Shown here piece after piece: positions 24,863 to 36,788 of a stretch of DNA of 64,000 nucleotides. The notes under the pieces were generated by a model, which worked only from the letters and a program-made list of their open reading frames with translations, made no database searches and had not been told where the DNA came from. The stretch spans positions 58,018 to 122,017 of the forward strand of contig NEVA01000012.1 of the NCBI GenBank assembly GCA_002304445.1. Reading direction: 5' to 3'. This stretch comes from Opitutia bacterium Tous-C4FEB (lineage in GTDB: Bacteria; Verrucomicrobiota; Verrucomicrobiia; Opitutales; Opitutaceae). The position numbers and the translations under genes are program-made. Position 1 is the stretch's first letter; every line of letters starts with the position of its first letter.

Positions 24863-25843
24863 TCAGCTGCGTGAAGCGCCGGCCTCCATGTAGACCCCGA
24901 GATGGCGGTAGCGCTCGTAACGGGTATCCAAGAGTTTGGCGGTATCCAAAGATCGAAGATCGTTGAGGTGCTTTTGAAGGGCGTATTTGAGCGCATCGGC
25001 CGCTTGAGCCGCATCATTGTGGGCACCGCCCAGCGGTTCGGGAATAACCTCATCCACGATGCCCATCTTTTCCAAGTGATCGGCGCTGAGCTTGAGTGCA
25101 GCAGCGGCTTTGGGAGCGGCGGCGGCATCTTTCCAAAGAATGGCGGCACAGCCCTCCGGGGAAATCACCGAGTAATAGCTGTTCTCGAAAATGAGCACGC
25201 GATCGGTGACCCCGATCCCGAGAGCTCCGCCGGAGCCGCCTTCCCCGACGATCACCGAGATGGTGGGAGTTTTGAGCATCGCCATTTCACGAAGGTTGAC
25301 CGCGATGGCCTCGGAAACGTGGCGGGCTTCTGATTCGATACCGGGAAAGGCGCCGGGAGTGTCGATGAATGTCAGGACGGGCAGACTGAATTTCTCGGCG
25401 AGCTTCATCAGGCGGAGGGCTTTGCGATAGCCTTCGGGCTGGGGCATGCCGAAGTTGCGTGCGATCTTATCCTTGGTGTCGCGGCCTTTTTGCTGGGCGA
25501 CGATCATCACGGGTGCGCCGTTGAAGAAAGCGGTGCCGCCGATGAGGGCGCGGTCATCGTTGTATTGGCGATCACCGTGGAGTTCTTGGAAATCGGTGCA
25601 AATGAGCCCCACGTAATCTAGGGCGTAAGGACGCTTGGGGTGCCGTGCGACCTGAACTTTCTGCCAAGGAGTGAGGGCGGAGTAGATTTCACGTTGGGTC
25701 GCATCGATTTTCTTCTCGATCCCGTGAATTTCGCGGGCGAGGTCGACGTTTGTCTCGATCGACTGTAGGCGCAACTCGTCGAGTTGCTTGCTGAGTTCGC
25801 GCAGTGGCTTTTCGAATTCCAAGACGTAGGCCGAAGCTTCCAT
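24863..25843 (-). CDS. accA: Acetyl-CoA carboxylase carboxyltransferase, alpha subunit
   Basis: Transfers the carboxyl group from carboxybiotin to acetyl-CoA with AccD, giving malonyl-CoA for fatty acids. The 326-residue product has the usual helical N-terminus (LEFEKPLRELSKQLDELR), then the crotonase-like core with GLICTDFQELHGDR, TFIDTPGAFPG and EGGSGGALGIG. Length is normal. No accD, accB or accC gene is in the window, which is common. The TPR gene lies 46 bases upstream on the same strand. Confidence 0.97.
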   Translation of the reverse strand: MEASAYVLEFEKPLRELSKQLDELRLQSIETNVDLAREIHGIEKKIDATQREIYSALTPWQKVQVARHPKRPYALDYVGLICTDFQELHGDRQYNDDRALIGGTAFFNGAPVMIVAQQKGRDTKDKIARNFGMPQPEGYRKALRLMKLAEKFSLPVLTFIDTPGAFPGIESEARHVSEAIAVNLREMAMLKTPTISVIVGEGGSGGALGIGVTDRVLIFENSYYSVISPEGCAAILWKDAAAAPKAAAALKLSADHLEKMGIVDEVIPEPLGGAHNDAAQAADALKYALQKHLNDLRSLDTAKLLDTRYERYRHLGVYMEAGASRS

Positions 25844-25889
25844 ATTTATGAGAAATTACCGATTGCGGTGGTCGGGTGTCAACGGGCGG

Positions 25890-26255
25890 TCAGATGGATC
25901 CTTGGGCATCTGGCTCCGGTGGGGTTCGAAGCTGTTCTTTCCAGCTTTGGATTTTGGCTTGGGCGCCGTAGTGCTCGGCGCGGGCTTTGTCGCCTCGTTC
26001 CATCCAGATGCGCGAGAGCGTGGTGTTGATAAACAGATCGGTTGGGCGGAGGGCGTGGGCGCGGTCGCCCGCAGCGAGAGCCGCGTCGAGTTGGCGAATG
26101 GAGAAATTCACTTCGGCAAGAGCATGCCACGCTTCGAAGGACTGTGGCGCAGTGGAGGAAGCGCGGGTGAGTTTTGCGAGCGCGGCGTCGGTCTCACCCA
26201 AGGCATAATCGGCGGTGGCGTCTTCGATGAGGTTTTGGAGTTCGTCTTCAGTCAT
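25890..26255 (-). CDS. Small TPR-repeat protein
   Basis: A 121-residue protein of paired helices matching about three tetratricopeptide units (for example FEAWHALAEVNFSIRQLDAA and the following ALAAGDRAHALRP). Such repeats mediate protein contacts; the partner is unknown. ATG 26255 (MTEDELQ) is chosen; a TTG 21 bases earlier is possible. It precedes accA on the same strand and follows the yceI terminator, so it may be transcribed with accA. Confidence 0.75.
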   Translation of the reverse strand: MTEDELQNLIEDATADYALGETDAALAKLTRASSTAPQSFEAWHALAEVNFSIRQLDAALAAGDRAHALRPTDLFINTTLSRIWMERGDKARAEHYGAQAKIQSWKEQLRTPPEPDAQGSI

Positions 26256-26279
26256 TCCCGTATAGCCTGAAGCCAAGGC

Positions 26280-26313
26280 CGAAAAAAAGAAAGGACGGCC
26301 TTGCGGCCGTCCT
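26280..26313 (-). terminator. Rho-independent terminator of yceI
   Basis: On the minus strand, AGGACGGCC-GCAA-GGCCGTCCT is followed by a T-rich tract. It lies about 30 bases past the yceI-family stop codon. Confidence 0.85.
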
Positions 26314-26344
26314 GGGGAAAGGGAACTGAAGGCTAGCGACTCGT

Positions 26345-26965
26345 TCAGGCCTTGGGTGCGCTGCCGACGATGGCGATGGAGATCTTGATCTCAGGGTTTA
26401 CCTTGTCGTCGTTTTTGCCGGGTTGGATTCCGAAGTCACCGCGTTGGATCATGAATTCGCCGCGGAGGACGAGAAGGTCGCCTTTAACTTCGGGTTTGTT
26501 GATGCGCTTGCCGAAGGCGTCGGCGAGATGGGTCAGTTTGACGGGGACCTTAATTTCTTTGGTCACGCCTTTGAGCGTAAATTTCCCGGTCGCTGTCGCC
26601 GAAGTGACGTTGCCGGCGGTGCTGACGCCCTCGAGCTTCGAGAGCTGGAAGACGATCTCCGGATTGGCGGCGGCATCGAGCCAGTTGTTGCCGAGCATGT
26701 GCTCGGTCATCGTGGCGTTCGGGACGACGAGAGATTTCGTGGCGACGACGATCTTGCCGCTGGTTGCCGCCGGGTTGGCGGGGTCGAACGAAACCGTTCC
26801 GGAGACACCACCGGCAGTTCCGGCGATGGGCTCGAGCACGGAATCGAGCGAAAATTGGAGGGCGTTGACGCCTTTGGGATCTTTGAAATCAAACGAAACG
26901 GGAGCCGCATGGAGCGAGGCGGCGAGGGCGAGGGTGATGACGGATGTGATGACGAGCTTCTTCAT
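26345..26965 (-). CDS. YceI-family periplasmic protein
   Basis: A 206-residue protein with a signal peptide (about residues 1-20, KKLVITSVITLALAASLHA). The YceI lipocalin-like barrel follows, with SGTVSFDP, the central NNWLDAAANPEIVFQ segment and GKFTLKGVTKEI. Family members bind isoprenoid lipids or similar ligands in the periplasm; the ligand here is unknown. It overlaps the upstream small membrane protein gene by 4 bases, so the two are co-translated. A strong terminator follows. Confidence 0.9.
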   Translation of the reverse strand: MKKLVITSVITLALAASLHAAPVSFDFKDPKGVNALQFSLDSVLEPIAGTAGGVSGTVSFDPANPAATSGKIVVATKSLVVPNATMTEHMLGNNWLDAAANPEIVFQLSKLEGVSTAGNVTSATATGKFTLKGVTKEIKVPVKLTHLADAFGKRINKPEVKGDLLVLRGEFMIQRGDFGIQPGKNDDKVNPEIKISIAIVGSAPKA

Positions 26966-27228
26966 GTAGGTTGATCAGTTTTGTTTTTAGGACGGAGGAG
27001 AAATGAAACTGCAAAAAGGGCGCTGGCGAGTCCGACTCCGCCCGCCAGCAGATCAATGCCGGGAACGTATCGGTTCTCGTAGACCGTGTAGACGATGCCG
27101 GTGACCTCATCGGTTTTTGACATGGGGACGCGATTTTGGCTCCAACCGGTGTGAGCTCCCTTGAACGCCCAAAAACCAATGGTCGTAACGAACAGTCCGA
27201 GCGCGATGGTTTGGAGAACTCTTTTCAA
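26962..27228 (-). CDS. Small two-segment membrane protein
   Basis: An 88-residue protein with hydrophobic segments at about residues 5-23 and 59-79 and a polar loop (TDEVTGIVYTVYENRYVPG) between them. The C-terminus is basic (LRPKNKTDQ). I do not recognise the family. The 4-base overlap with the YceI-family gene downstream indicates one transcript, and hints at a shared role in the envelope. Confidence 0.6.
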   Translation of the reverse strand: MKRVLQTIALGLFVTTIGFWAFKGAHTGWSQNRVPMSKTDEVTGIVYTVYENRYVPGIDLLAGGVGLASALFAVSFLLRPKNKTDQPT

Positions 27229-27326
27229 GGAGAGGCAGGTGCTTCGATATCAAACGATACCAGCAAGGCAAAAAGGAATCGATTGGATTGCAAGCGGGCG
27301 TTGCGAAATCCCGAATCTATGGGGGT

Positions 27327-28427
27327 TTAAAGAATCAGCATGGCGTCGCCATAACTGAAAAAGCGGTATTCGCGGGCAACGGCTTCGGCGTAAATCGAAT
27401 GTAGCCAATCCACGCCGTCGGTCGAGCCGGGTGTGAGAAACGCCGAAACTAGGCAGAGTAGGGTGGATCGGGGTTGGTGAAAGTTTGTGATCAACGCATC
27501 GATTCCCGCAAAAGTCCGCGGCGGGTAGATGTAAATGGAGGCTTCGGCGATCTGCGGTGTTTCCCGAGCGGCTGGATTGTGGGCCAGAAAATCCTCGATC
27601 GATCTCACGGAGGTCGTGCCCACCGCGATCCGGCGCCCGGGCAAAGGAGGAAACAGCGCCCGTTGGGTTATCACCGGGATTTCGTAGAGCTCCCGATGGA
27701 TGGCATGGTCTTCGACCATTTTGGCGGTGATAGGTTTGAAGGTGCCCAGACCCACGTGCAGAGTGAGGTCGGCCGTGAGCACTCCTTGGGCTCGAAGTGC
27801 GGCCAGAATTTCCGGTGTAAAATGCAGCCCGGCGGTGGGCGCGGCTACTGCGACTTGGCGCTCCGGATTGGCGTAGACCGTTTGATAGCGGTCGCGATCG
27901 AGGGAGGAGGTGGTCGAGGCAAAAGTGGGAGCGGGGCTTCGCTCGATGTAGGGCGGGAGCGGAACTTCGCCGATGCGATTGGCCAAAGCTGTGACCGATT
28001 CGCCGTTGAGGGTGGTGAACCGGACGAAAGCCGAGCCGTCGGTCTCGCGCGACACGATCTCCGCTTGGAAGGTCCCGGCGACGTCTGCAAACGTCGCGCC
28101 GACGGCCAATTTTTTTCCGGGTTTGATCAGGCACTGCCACGTGGTGGCGGCGTGACCCTCCTTGGGGCGCAACAGGAAACACTCGACCTGTCCGCCCGTA
28201 GGCCGGCGTGCGTGGAGTCGGGCTGGAAGCACGGAAGCGTTGTTCCGAAAGAGGGTGTCGCCGGCGCGCAGGAACCGCGGGAGTTCGGCAAATGTATGGT
28301 GCGAAAGTGTGCGGGTAGCGCGGTCGATGACCATCAGGCGCGATCCGTCGCGGCGAGCGGCGGGAGTTTGCGCGATCAGATGAGCGGGCAAGTGGTAGTC
28401 GAAAAGATCGGTGGAGAGCGGCGGCAC
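27327..28427 (-). CDS. queA: S-adenosylmethionine:tRNA ribosyltransferase-isomerase
   Basis: Adds the ribosyl group of SAM to the preQ1 base in tRNA, the penultimate step of queuosine synthesis. The 366-residue product has the family opening LSTDLFDYHLPAHLIAQ, then FRNNASVLPARL, AAPTAGLHFT and LHVGLGTFKPI. The length is typical. No other queuosine gene is adjacent. It lies next to a tRNA-Thr gene, but that tRNA is not a queuosine substrate, so the neighbourhood is not functional. Confidence 0.96.
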   Translation of the reverse strand: MPPLSTDLFDYHLPAHLIAQTPAARRDGSRLMVIDRATRTLSHHTFAELPRFLRAGDTLFRNNASVLPARLHARRPTGGQVECFLLRPKEGHAATTWQCLIKPGKKLAVGATFADVAGTFQAEIVSRETDGSAFVRFTTLNGESVTALANRIGEVPLPPYIERSPAPTFASTTSSLDRDRYQTVYANPERQVAVAAPTAGLHFTPEILAALRAQGVLTADLTLHVGLGTFKPITAKMVEDHAIHRELYEIPVITQRALFPPLPGRRIAVGTTSVRSIEDFLAHNPAARETPQIAEASIYIYPPRTFAGIDALITNFHQPRSTLLCLVSAFLTPGSTDGVDWLHSIYAEAVAREYRFFSYGDAMLIL

Positions 28428-28493
28428 TAAGGGGAAAATGAGGCTTGCCCTTGCAAGGGTGGCGAGTTTCTTCCGCTCTTCGCGAGCCTGTCC

Positions 28494-28569
28494 GCCGACA
28501 TAGCTCAGTTGGTAGAGCAGCTCATTCGTAATGAGCAGGTCATCGGTTCAAGTCCGATTGTCGGCTCCA
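28494..28569 (+). tRNA. tRNA-Thr (anticodon CGT)
   Basis: Full cloverleaf of 76 bases: acceptor GCCGACA pairs with TGTCGGC; the D arm is GCTC/GAGC; the anticodon stem GCTCA/TGAGC encloses loop TTCGTAA with CGT at 28527-28529; the T arm is ATCGG/CCGAT. The 3' CCA is encoded. It reads ACG codons. Discriminator base is T, acceptable for threonine tRNA. Confidence 0.96.
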
Positions 28570-28597
28570 GCTCTCCGGAGATTGCGGACGTGACGGT

Positions 28598-29281
28598 TTA
28601 GTTGTCCGCGATGCGATCGTCGGCGAGGCCGCCCTGTAGCTTTCGGCGGAGCTTTATCTGCTCGATATCGTGGCGCAGCGAACGATTGAAGAGTTCGAAT
28701 CGCCGGCTGACGCTGAGTGTTTCAAGCAATGTCTGCTTTAGGGCCGGATTCTCGCAGAGATTAAACGCCGCAAGGTCGACGAAGGTTTCGGGGTCCGAGA
28801 CGCTCTTGAGGAAGGCGGTGAGTTCCGCCGCTTCGGTTTCGGCGAGCTTGAGTTTGAGACCGATCAGTCGGGTGAGTTCTCTGCGCAGCCGTTCGTTTTC
28901 TTCGATGGTTGCTCCGGATTCGCTGACCAAGGCGCGAATCCGGATGCGGCGATAAGGGTCTTCGGTGATTACCTCGTCGATTTCGGCCCGGCAGAGACCC
29001 TGCAGGAGAAGATTGGAGGTGCCATTGTCGTTCTTCTGGCAGGCGCGCACGATTCCGATACCCACCACGCGATGCTGGGGCTCGATTTTGCCGGGCTGGC
29101 CGAGCTGACGTTGATCCAAACCGGCGATGGCGAAGATGCGGTTACTCGCCAATACATCGCGAAGCATGCGCCGGTAACGAGGCTCGAAAATATGAAGCGG
29201 AAGCAGGGCTTGGGGGAAAAACGCGACGTTGGGCAAAGTCATGACCGGCACTTCGTCAGGCACTGTGATTTCCATTTCCAT
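28598..29281 (-). CDS. Lon-substrate-binding-domain protein (LON N-domain only)
   Basis: A 227-residue protein similar to the N-terminal substrate-binding domain of Lon protease, without ATPase or protease parts. PVMTLPNVAFFPQALLPLHI, followed by FEPRYRRML, is the typical opening, and VGIGIVRACQ with LLLQGLCRAEI continues the fold. Stand-alone LON-domain proteins are common in Verrucomicrobiota and Proteobacteria; their role is not settled. ATG at 29281 or 29275 are both possible. It is divergent from dnaK. Confidence 0.85.
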   Translation of the reverse strand: MEMEITVPDEVPVMTLPNVAFFPQALLPLHIFEPRYRRMLRDVLASNRIFAIAGLDQRQLGQPGKIEPQHRVVGIGIVRACQKNDNGTSNLLLQGLCRAEIDEVITEDPYRRIRIRALVSESGATIEENERLRRELTRLIGLKLKLAETEAAELTAFLKSVSDPETFVDLAAFNLCENPALKQTLLETLSVSRRFELFNRSLRHDIEQIKLRRKLQGGLADDRIADN

Positions 29282-29372
29282 AAAAGGAAACTAGCACGAG
29301 TAAGGGTAAATACAACTGAGACGCAGATTGTGCCTCGGGTGTGTCAGTTATTTATGCGGATGAGACGAACTG

Positions 29373-29390
29373 GCGCATATTTCGATGCGC
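29373..29390. repeat. Palindrome in the dnaK upstream region
   Basis: GCGCAT-ATTTCG-ATGCGC, about 100 bases before the dnaK start. It may be an operator or leader hairpin. No CIRCE (HrcA) element was found in this region. Confidence 0.35.
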
Positions 29391-29490
29391 TGGCCGCAGT
29401 TTATCGTGGACAGTATTTTGTTAAAAATTGAAAAACAGCAGTTTAAAACATCCTTACAGCTCCGGGCACGTTCGTTGCTTTGTGGAAAGC

Positions 29491-31446
29491 ATGAGCAGAA
29501 TTCTTGGCATTGATCTTGGCACCACCAATTCGTGTATGGCGGTCATGGAGGGCGGAGAACCCGTCGTGATTCCGAACGCTGAGGGCGCGCGCACCACCCC
29601 GTCGGTGGTTGCTTTCACAAAATCCGGGGAGCGACTGGTCGGTCAAGCCGCCAAGCGGCAGGCCATCACCAATCCTCGAAATACGGTTTTCTCGGCCAAA
29701 AGGTTCATCGGTCGGAAGCTCACCGAGGTGAGTGAAGAATCGAAGAACATGCCGTATAAGGTCGTAGCCGGGAAAAACGGCGACGCCTACATTGAGGTGC
29801 AGTCGGGCGACAAGACCGAGCAATTCGCGCCGCAGCAGATCGCGGCCTTTGTCCTCGGGAAGCTGAAAGCCGACGCCGAAGCGTATCTGGGCGACAAAAT
29901 CACCCAAGCGGTGATCACCGTTCCAGCCTATTTCAACGACTCCCAGCGCCAAGCCACCAAAGATGCCGGGAAGATCGCCGGCCTCGACGTGCTTCGGATC
30001 ATCAATGAACCGACCGCCGCCTCCCTTGCCTATGGTCTCGACAAAAAGAAGGACGAGAAAATTTCCGTGTTCGATCTAGGTGGCGGTACGTTTGACGTTT
30101 CGGTGCTCGAGATCGGAGACGGCGTTTTCGAGGTGAAGTCCACCAACGGTGACACTCATCTCGGTGGAGATAATTGGGACGAAGCGCTCATCAGTTGGTT
30201 GGTTGATACGTTCAAAAAAGAGAACGGGATCGATCTGCGCAAAGACCCCATGGCCCTCCAACGTCTCAAGGAAGAGGCGGAGAAGGCCAAGATCGCCCTC
30301 TCCTCCGCGCAATCCGTGGATATCAACCTCCCTTTCATCACGGCCGACGCTTCGGGCCCAAAGCACCTTAATGTGCAGCTCAGCCGCGCCAAAATGGAGC
30401 AAATCTGCGAGAGCCTTTTTGAGCGCTGCATGCAGCCGTTCAAGAACTGCTTGAAGGACGCCGGACTTACCTCCGACAAAATCGATGAACTCGTGCTCGT
30501 CGGCGGGATGACCCGCATGCCCAAGGTCGTCGAGATTGCGAAAACTCTTGGCGGGAAGGCTCCGCATCAAGGCGTGAATCCCGACGAAGTCGTCGCGATT
30601 GGCGCTGCGATTCAGGGCGGTGTCCTCAAGGGCGAAGTCCGCGATGTGCTCCTGCTCGATGTCACTCCATTGACTCTCGGCATCATGACGGCGGGCGATG
30701 TGTCGACCCCGATGATCTCGCGCAACACCACGATCCCGTCCAAAAAGACCCAGACTTTTTCGACTTACAGCGACAATCAGCCGGGGGTCGAAATCGTCGT
30801 CCTCCAGGGCGAGCGCTCGATGGCCAAGGACAACAAGAACCTCGGCACCTTCAAGCTCGACGGCATCCCCCCCGCGCCGCGCGGAACTCCGCAGATCGAA
30901 GTCACTTTCGACATCGATGCGAATGGCATTCTGCACGTCTCCGCCAAAGACCTCGGTACCGGCAAAGAGCAGAAAATCACGATTCAAGGTTCCTCCGGCC
31001 TCTCCAAAGACGAAGTCGAGAAGATGACGAAAGAAGCCGAGCTCAACGCCGCCGAAGACAAGAAGCGTCGCGAGGCCGTCGAGACGAAGAACCAGCTCGA
31101 CAGCACGATCTATCAGCTCGAGAAGACCCTCAAAGACTCCGGCGACAAACTTCCGGCCGATAAGAAATCCACGATTGAAGCAGCCGTGGCGGACGCGAAG
31201 AAAGACCTCGAGAGCAACGATGGCGACCGCATGAAGGCCGCGATGGAAAAGCTCTCCAAAGTGGGAGCTGAGCTCTACGCCGGCGTCGCCGCCGCGGCCC
31301 AAGCCGCCGGTGCTGCCGGTGCGACGGAGGCTCCCGGCGCCGACGCGCCGCCGCCCGCGGGCGGTTCGGCCAAAAAGGCCGAGAAGAAAGCCGACGTGGT
31401 CGACGCGGACTTCGAGGTCGTCGACGAAGACAAGAACAAGAAATAA
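29491..31446 (+). CDS. dnaK: Molecular chaperone DnaK (Hsp70)
   Basis: ATP-driven chaperone for unfolded proteins. The 651-residue product begins [15 protein letters not shown], the Hsp70 phosphate-1 motif, and contains [12 protein letters not shown] (phosphate-2) and [11 protein letters not shown]. The substrate-binding domain and helical lid follow, with a Gly/Pro/Ala-rich linker and an acidic end [12 protein letters not shown]. The frame opens earlier (29428), but ATG 29491 gives the family start. groES and groEL follow on the same strand; dnaJ and grpE are not in the window. Confidence 0.98.
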   Translation: MSRILGIDLGTTNSCMAVMEGGEPVVIPNAEGARTTPSVVAFTKSGERLVGQAAKRQAITNPRNTVFSAKRFIGRKLTEVSEESKNMPYKVVAGKNGDAYIEVQSGDKTEQFAPQQIAAFVLGKLKADAEAYLGDKITQAVITVPAYFNDSQRQATKDAGKIAGLDVLRIINEPTAASLAYGLDKKKDEKISVFDLGGGTFDVSVLEIGDGVFEVKSTNGDTHLGGDNWDEALISWLVDTFKKENGIDLRKDPMALQRLKEEAEKAKIALSSAQSVDINLPFITADASGPKHLNVQLSRAKMEQICESLFERCMQPFKNCLKDAGLTSDKIDELVLVGGMTRMPKVVEIAKTLGGKAPHQGVNPDEVVAIGAAIQGGVLKGEVRDVLLLDVTPLTLGIMTAGDVSTPMISRNTTIPSKKTQTFSTYSDNQPGVEIVVLQGERSMAKDNKNLGTFKLDGIPPAPRGTPQIEVTFDIDANGILHVSAKDLGTGKEQKITIQGSSGLSKDEVEKMTKEAELNAAEDKKRREAVETKNQLDSTIYQLEKTLKDSGDKLPADKKSTIEAAVADAKKDLESNDGDRMKAAMEKLSKVGAELYAGVAAAAQAAGAAGATEAPGADAPPPAGGSAKKAEKKADVVDADFEVVDEDKNKK

Positions 31447-31545
31447 TTTTCAACCCACAGTGCAGCGTTGCGCTAAATTGCGGACGGTGCGTTGTGTTGA
31501 AACCCACAACCCAAAATTAACCTTCAGTCCAAAAATAAAACCAAT

Positions 31546-31842
31546 ATGGCCAAAGTAAAAATCAAACCCATCGGTGATCGCGTTCTCGTGAAACACCTCG
31601 AAGAAAAAGAGCAGGTGCGCGGCGGGATCATCATTCCGGATAGCGCCAAGGAAAAGCCACAGGAGGCCGAAGTGATCGCACTCGGCACCGGCAAGAAAGA
31701 TGAAAATGGCAAGCTCTCCACCTTCGAAGTGAAGGTCGGCGACAAAGTCCTCATCAGCAAATACGGCGGCACCGAAGTCAAAATTGACGAAGTCAAATAC
31801 ACGCTCGTCCGTGAGGACGACATTCTTGGCGTGCTCGTCTGA
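31546..31842 (+). CDS. groES: Co-chaperonin GroES (Hsp10)
   Basis: Heptameric lid of the GroEL chamber. The 98-residue product has the usual length, the mobile-loop region [20 protein letters not shown] and the [17 protein letters not shown] segment. It lies 99 bases after dnaK and 51 bases before groEL. No CIRCE element is visible upstream, so heat control, if present, uses another site. Confidence 0.98.
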   Translation: MAKVKIKPIGDRVLVKHLEEKEQVRGGIIIPDSAKEKPQEAEVIALGTGKKDENGKLSTFEVKVGDKVLISKYGGTEVKIDEVKYTLVREDDILGVLV

Positions 31843-31893
31843 GCCCGATTTCTATCAGCAAAATCAACTTTCAGAAAATTTACTTAAAAACAT

Positions 31894-33531
31894 ATGCCTG
31901 CTAAACAACTCCTCTTCGACGAGGCAGCTCGTCAGAAAATCCTCCGCGGCGTCGAGCTGCTCTCCCGCGCGGTCAAAGTGACCCTCGGGCCCAAGGGCCG
32001 CAACGTCGTCATCGACAAGAAATTTGGCTCTCCCACGGTCACTAAGGACGGCGTCACCGTCGCCAAGGAAGTCGAACTTCCGGATCCCTACGAGAACATG
32101 GGCGCACAGATGGTGAAGGAAGTCGCTTCCAAGACCTCCGATAGCGCCGGCGACGGCACCACCACCGCCACCGTGCTCGCCGAGGGCATCTACCGCGAGG
32201 GTCTCAAAAACGTCACCGCCGGTGCCAATCCGGTCTACTTGAAGCGCGGTATCGACAAGGCCGTCGAGGCCGCAGTCTCCGAGCTCGCACGCGTTTCCAA
32301 GAAGGTCTCCGACCGCGAGGAAATCCGTCAGGTCGCGACCGTCTCCGCCAACTGGGACGAGACGATCGGCGATATCATCGCCGACGCCATGGATAAGGTC
32401 GGCAAAGACGGCACCATCACCGTCGAAGAAGCCAAGTCCATCGAGACCACCCTCGACGTCGTCGAGGGCATGCAGTTCGACAAGGGCTACCTCTCGCCCT
32501 ACTTTGTCACCAACGCCGAGAGCCAAGAGGTCGCCCTCGAGGACGCTTACGTGCTGATCCACGAGAAGAAGATCTCGAATCTCCAGGAGATGCTCCCGCT
32601 GCTCCAGACCGTCGCCAAGAGCGGCAAGCCCCTCCTGATCATCGCCGAAGAAGTCGAGGGTGAAGCCCTCGCCGCTCTCGTGGTGAACAAGATCCGCGGC
32701 ACCCTCAATGTGTGCGCCGTCAAAGCCCCCGGCTTCGGCGACCGCCGCAAGGCCATGCTCGAAGACATCGCCGTCCTCACCGGCGGTAAATGCATCACCG
32801 AGGACCTCGGCCTCAAGCTCGAGAACCTCACCCTCGCCGACCTCGGCAAGGCCAAGCGCATCGTCGTCGACAAGGAGAACACCACCATCGTCGAAGGCGC
32901 CGGCAAATCGTCCGACATCCAAGGCCGCGTCAAGCAGCTCCGCCGTCAGATCGACGAGACCACCTCCGACTACGATCGTGAGAAGCTCCAAGAGCGTCTC
33001 GCCAAGTTGGCCGGCGGTATCGCCGTCATCAACGTCGGCGCCGCCACGGAAGCCGAGATGAAGGAAAAGAAGGCCCGCGTCGAAGACGCTCTCCATGCGA
33101 CCCGCGCGGCCGTTGAAGAGGGTATCGTTGCCGGCGGCGGCGTCGCTCTCCTCCGCACCATCAAAGCCATCGAAGCCCTCAAGCTCGAAGGCGACGAGGC
33201 GGCCGGTGCCCAGATCGTGCGTCGCGCGATCGAGCACCCGATCCGTGCGCTCTGCTCCAACGCAGGCGTCGATGGCGGCGTCGTCGTGAAGGAAGTCCTC
33301 AGCTCCAAGGGTAACGTTGGTTACAACGTCGCCACCGATAAGTTCGAAGACCTCGTTAAGGCCGGCGTAGTTGACCCAACTAAGGTCACCCGCACCGCGC
33401 TCCAGAACGCGGCCTCGATCGCCGGTCTCCTCCTTACCACCGAGTGCATGATCACCGAGATCCCGGAGAAGAAGGAAGCGGCTGGCGGCGGTGGCCATAG
33501 CCACGGTCCCGGCGGCGGCATGGACTACTAA
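31894..33531 (+). CDS. groEL: Chaperonin GroEL (Hsp60)
   Basis: ATP-driven folding chamber with GroES. The 545-residue product contains [13 protein letters not shown] near residue 30 and [10 protein letters not shown] near 87, both for nucleotide binding, plus the apical and intermediate domains and [16 protein letters not shown]. The C-terminal tail is rich in Gly and His ([15 protein letters not shown]) instead of pure GGM repeats. A perfect terminator follows. High use of C-ending codons suggests strong expression. Confidence 0.98.
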   Translation: MPAKQLLFDEAARQKILRGVELLSRAVKVTLGPKGRNVVIDKKFGSPTVTKDGVTVAKEVELPDPYENMGAQMVKEVASKTSDSAGDGTTTATVLAEGIYREGLKNVTAGANPVYLKRGIDKAVEAAVSELARVSKKVSDREEIRQVATVSANWDETIGDIIADAMDKVGKDGTITVEEAKSIETTLDVVEGMQFDKGYLSPYFVTNAESQEVALEDAYVLIHEKKISNLQEMLPLLQTVAKSGKPLLIIAEEVEGEALAALVVNKIRGTLNVCAVKAPGFGDRRKAMLEDIAVLTGGKCITEDLGLKLENLTLADLGKAKRIVVDKENTTIVEGAGKSSDIQGRVKQLRRQIDETTSDYDREKLQERLAKLAGGIAVINVGAATEAEMKEKKARVEDALHATRAAVEEGIVAGGGVALLRTIKAIEALKLEGDEAAGAQIVRRAIEHPIRALCSNAGVDGGVVVKEVLSSKGNVGYNVATDKFEDLVKAGVVDPTKVTRTALQNAASIAGLLLTTECMITEIPEKKEAAGGGGHSHGPGGGMDY

Positions 33532-35820
<2,289 letters not shown>

Positions 35821-35888
35821 ATCGGCCGCCGGCCTAGCCTCTGTGGGCTGGCAGCTTGGTCGGCATTTCGTTTTTCTACGGACTTTCC

Positions 35889-36668
35889 ATGGAGCTAATC
35901 TTTCTCGGCACCGGCACCTCCCAGGGCGTTCCCATGATCGCTTGCGACTGTGCCGTGTGCACGTCGGCTGACTCGCGCAATAAGCGCACGCGCGCGTCGA
36001 TCCATGTCGTGATGGACGGCCTGCACATCCAGGTGGATGCCGCGCAAGAGTTCCGTCTCCAGTGCTTGCGCGAAAACATCCGCCAACTAGATCTTTTCAT
36101 CCTCACCCACGGACACACCGACCACATCACGGGGATGGATGACCTGCGCCGGTTCTGTGATCTGCTCGGCGGTTTAGGGCTCACGGTTTATTCTACCGAC
36201 GAGGGGATCAGCCGGGTGATAGCGATGTATCCCTACGCTATCATGGAGCGGCCGGTGGTGAAGGGTTACCCGGCGTTTAAGCTCCAAGAGCTGCCGCCAT
36301 TGCTCGAACTCCCGCAAGGTACGATCCAATCCACTCTGCTCCCGCACGGCGGGGTCAACACTCTCGGCCTCGCATTTACCGAGCGCAGCAGCGGAAAAAA
36401 GTTGGTCTATTACACCGATTGCAAACGGGTGCCGCGTGAGGCGGTGGAACTCGCGCGCGGCGCCGATTTGGTCGTGCTCGATGGCCTTCGTCCGCTGCCG
36501 CACTCCTCACATATGAGTATCCCGGAAGCGATCGCGGTCGCCCAAGAGATCGCGGCACCGCGCACCTTGTTCACCCACCTGACTCACCTGAGCGATCACG
36601 CGACATTGGCGTCTGAGCTGCCCGCCGGCATTGAGCCGGCGCACGACGGGCTTCGGATCGTGCTTTGA
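35889..36668 (+). CDS. MBL-fold metallohydrolase (PhnP-like)
   Basis: A 259-residue metallo-beta-lactamase-fold enzyme. MELIFLGTGTSQGVPMIAC opens the fold, with a CDCAVC cluster like PhnP-type phosphodiesterases. LTHGHTDHITG gives the HxHxDH metal ligands, and late histidines appear in SSHMS and FTHLTHLSDH. Likely substrate class is cyclic phosphodiesters, but this is inferred. It starts 68 bases after ligA on the same strand. ATG 35889 is chosen over the longer frame. Confidence 0.88.
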   Translation: MELIFLGTGTSQGVPMIACDCAVCTSADSRNKRTRASIHVVMDGLHIQVDAAQEFRLQCLRENIRQLDLFILTHGHTDHITGMDDLRRFCDLLGGLGLTVYSTDEGISRVIAMYPYAIMERPVVKGYPAFKLQELPPLLELPQGTIQSTLLPHGGVNTLGLAFTERSSGKKLVYYTDCKRVPREAVELARGADLVVLDGLRPLPHSSHMSIPEAIAVAQEIAAPRTLFTHLTHLSDHATLASELPAGIEPAHDGLRIVL

Positions 36669-36743
36669 GAGCGATGACAAGCGCGGCGCTCTCCGTCGCC
36701 GGCGCCTAGCCTGCCCGAGCCAAAAAATCCGGAAATTCGCGCT

Positions 36744-36788
36744 TGATTTAATTTATACTAACTTAATGTAGTTTAAAATAGTCTTTAA
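36744..36788 (+). promoter_or_regulatory. AT-rich promoter/operator region of the sulfur operon
   Basis: A sharply AT-rich stretch in a GC-rich window, with TTGATT at 36744 and TAAAAT at 36774-36779, ending just before the Rrf2 start. ACTA and TAGT half-sites (36757-36760 and 36769-36772) suggest an operator. Exact promoter elements cannot be fixed by eye. Confidence 0.5.

Noticed and set aside
27327..28569. A functional link between queA and the adjacent tRNA gene
   Set aside because: The tRNA is tRNA-Thr with anticodon CGT; queuosine is placed only in tRNAs with a GUN anticodon.
29282..31545. CIRCE element for HrcA control of dnaK or groES
   Set aside because: No TTAGCACTC-N9-GAGTGCTAA-like inverted repeat was found upstream of either gene; the palindrome at 29373 is unrelated.
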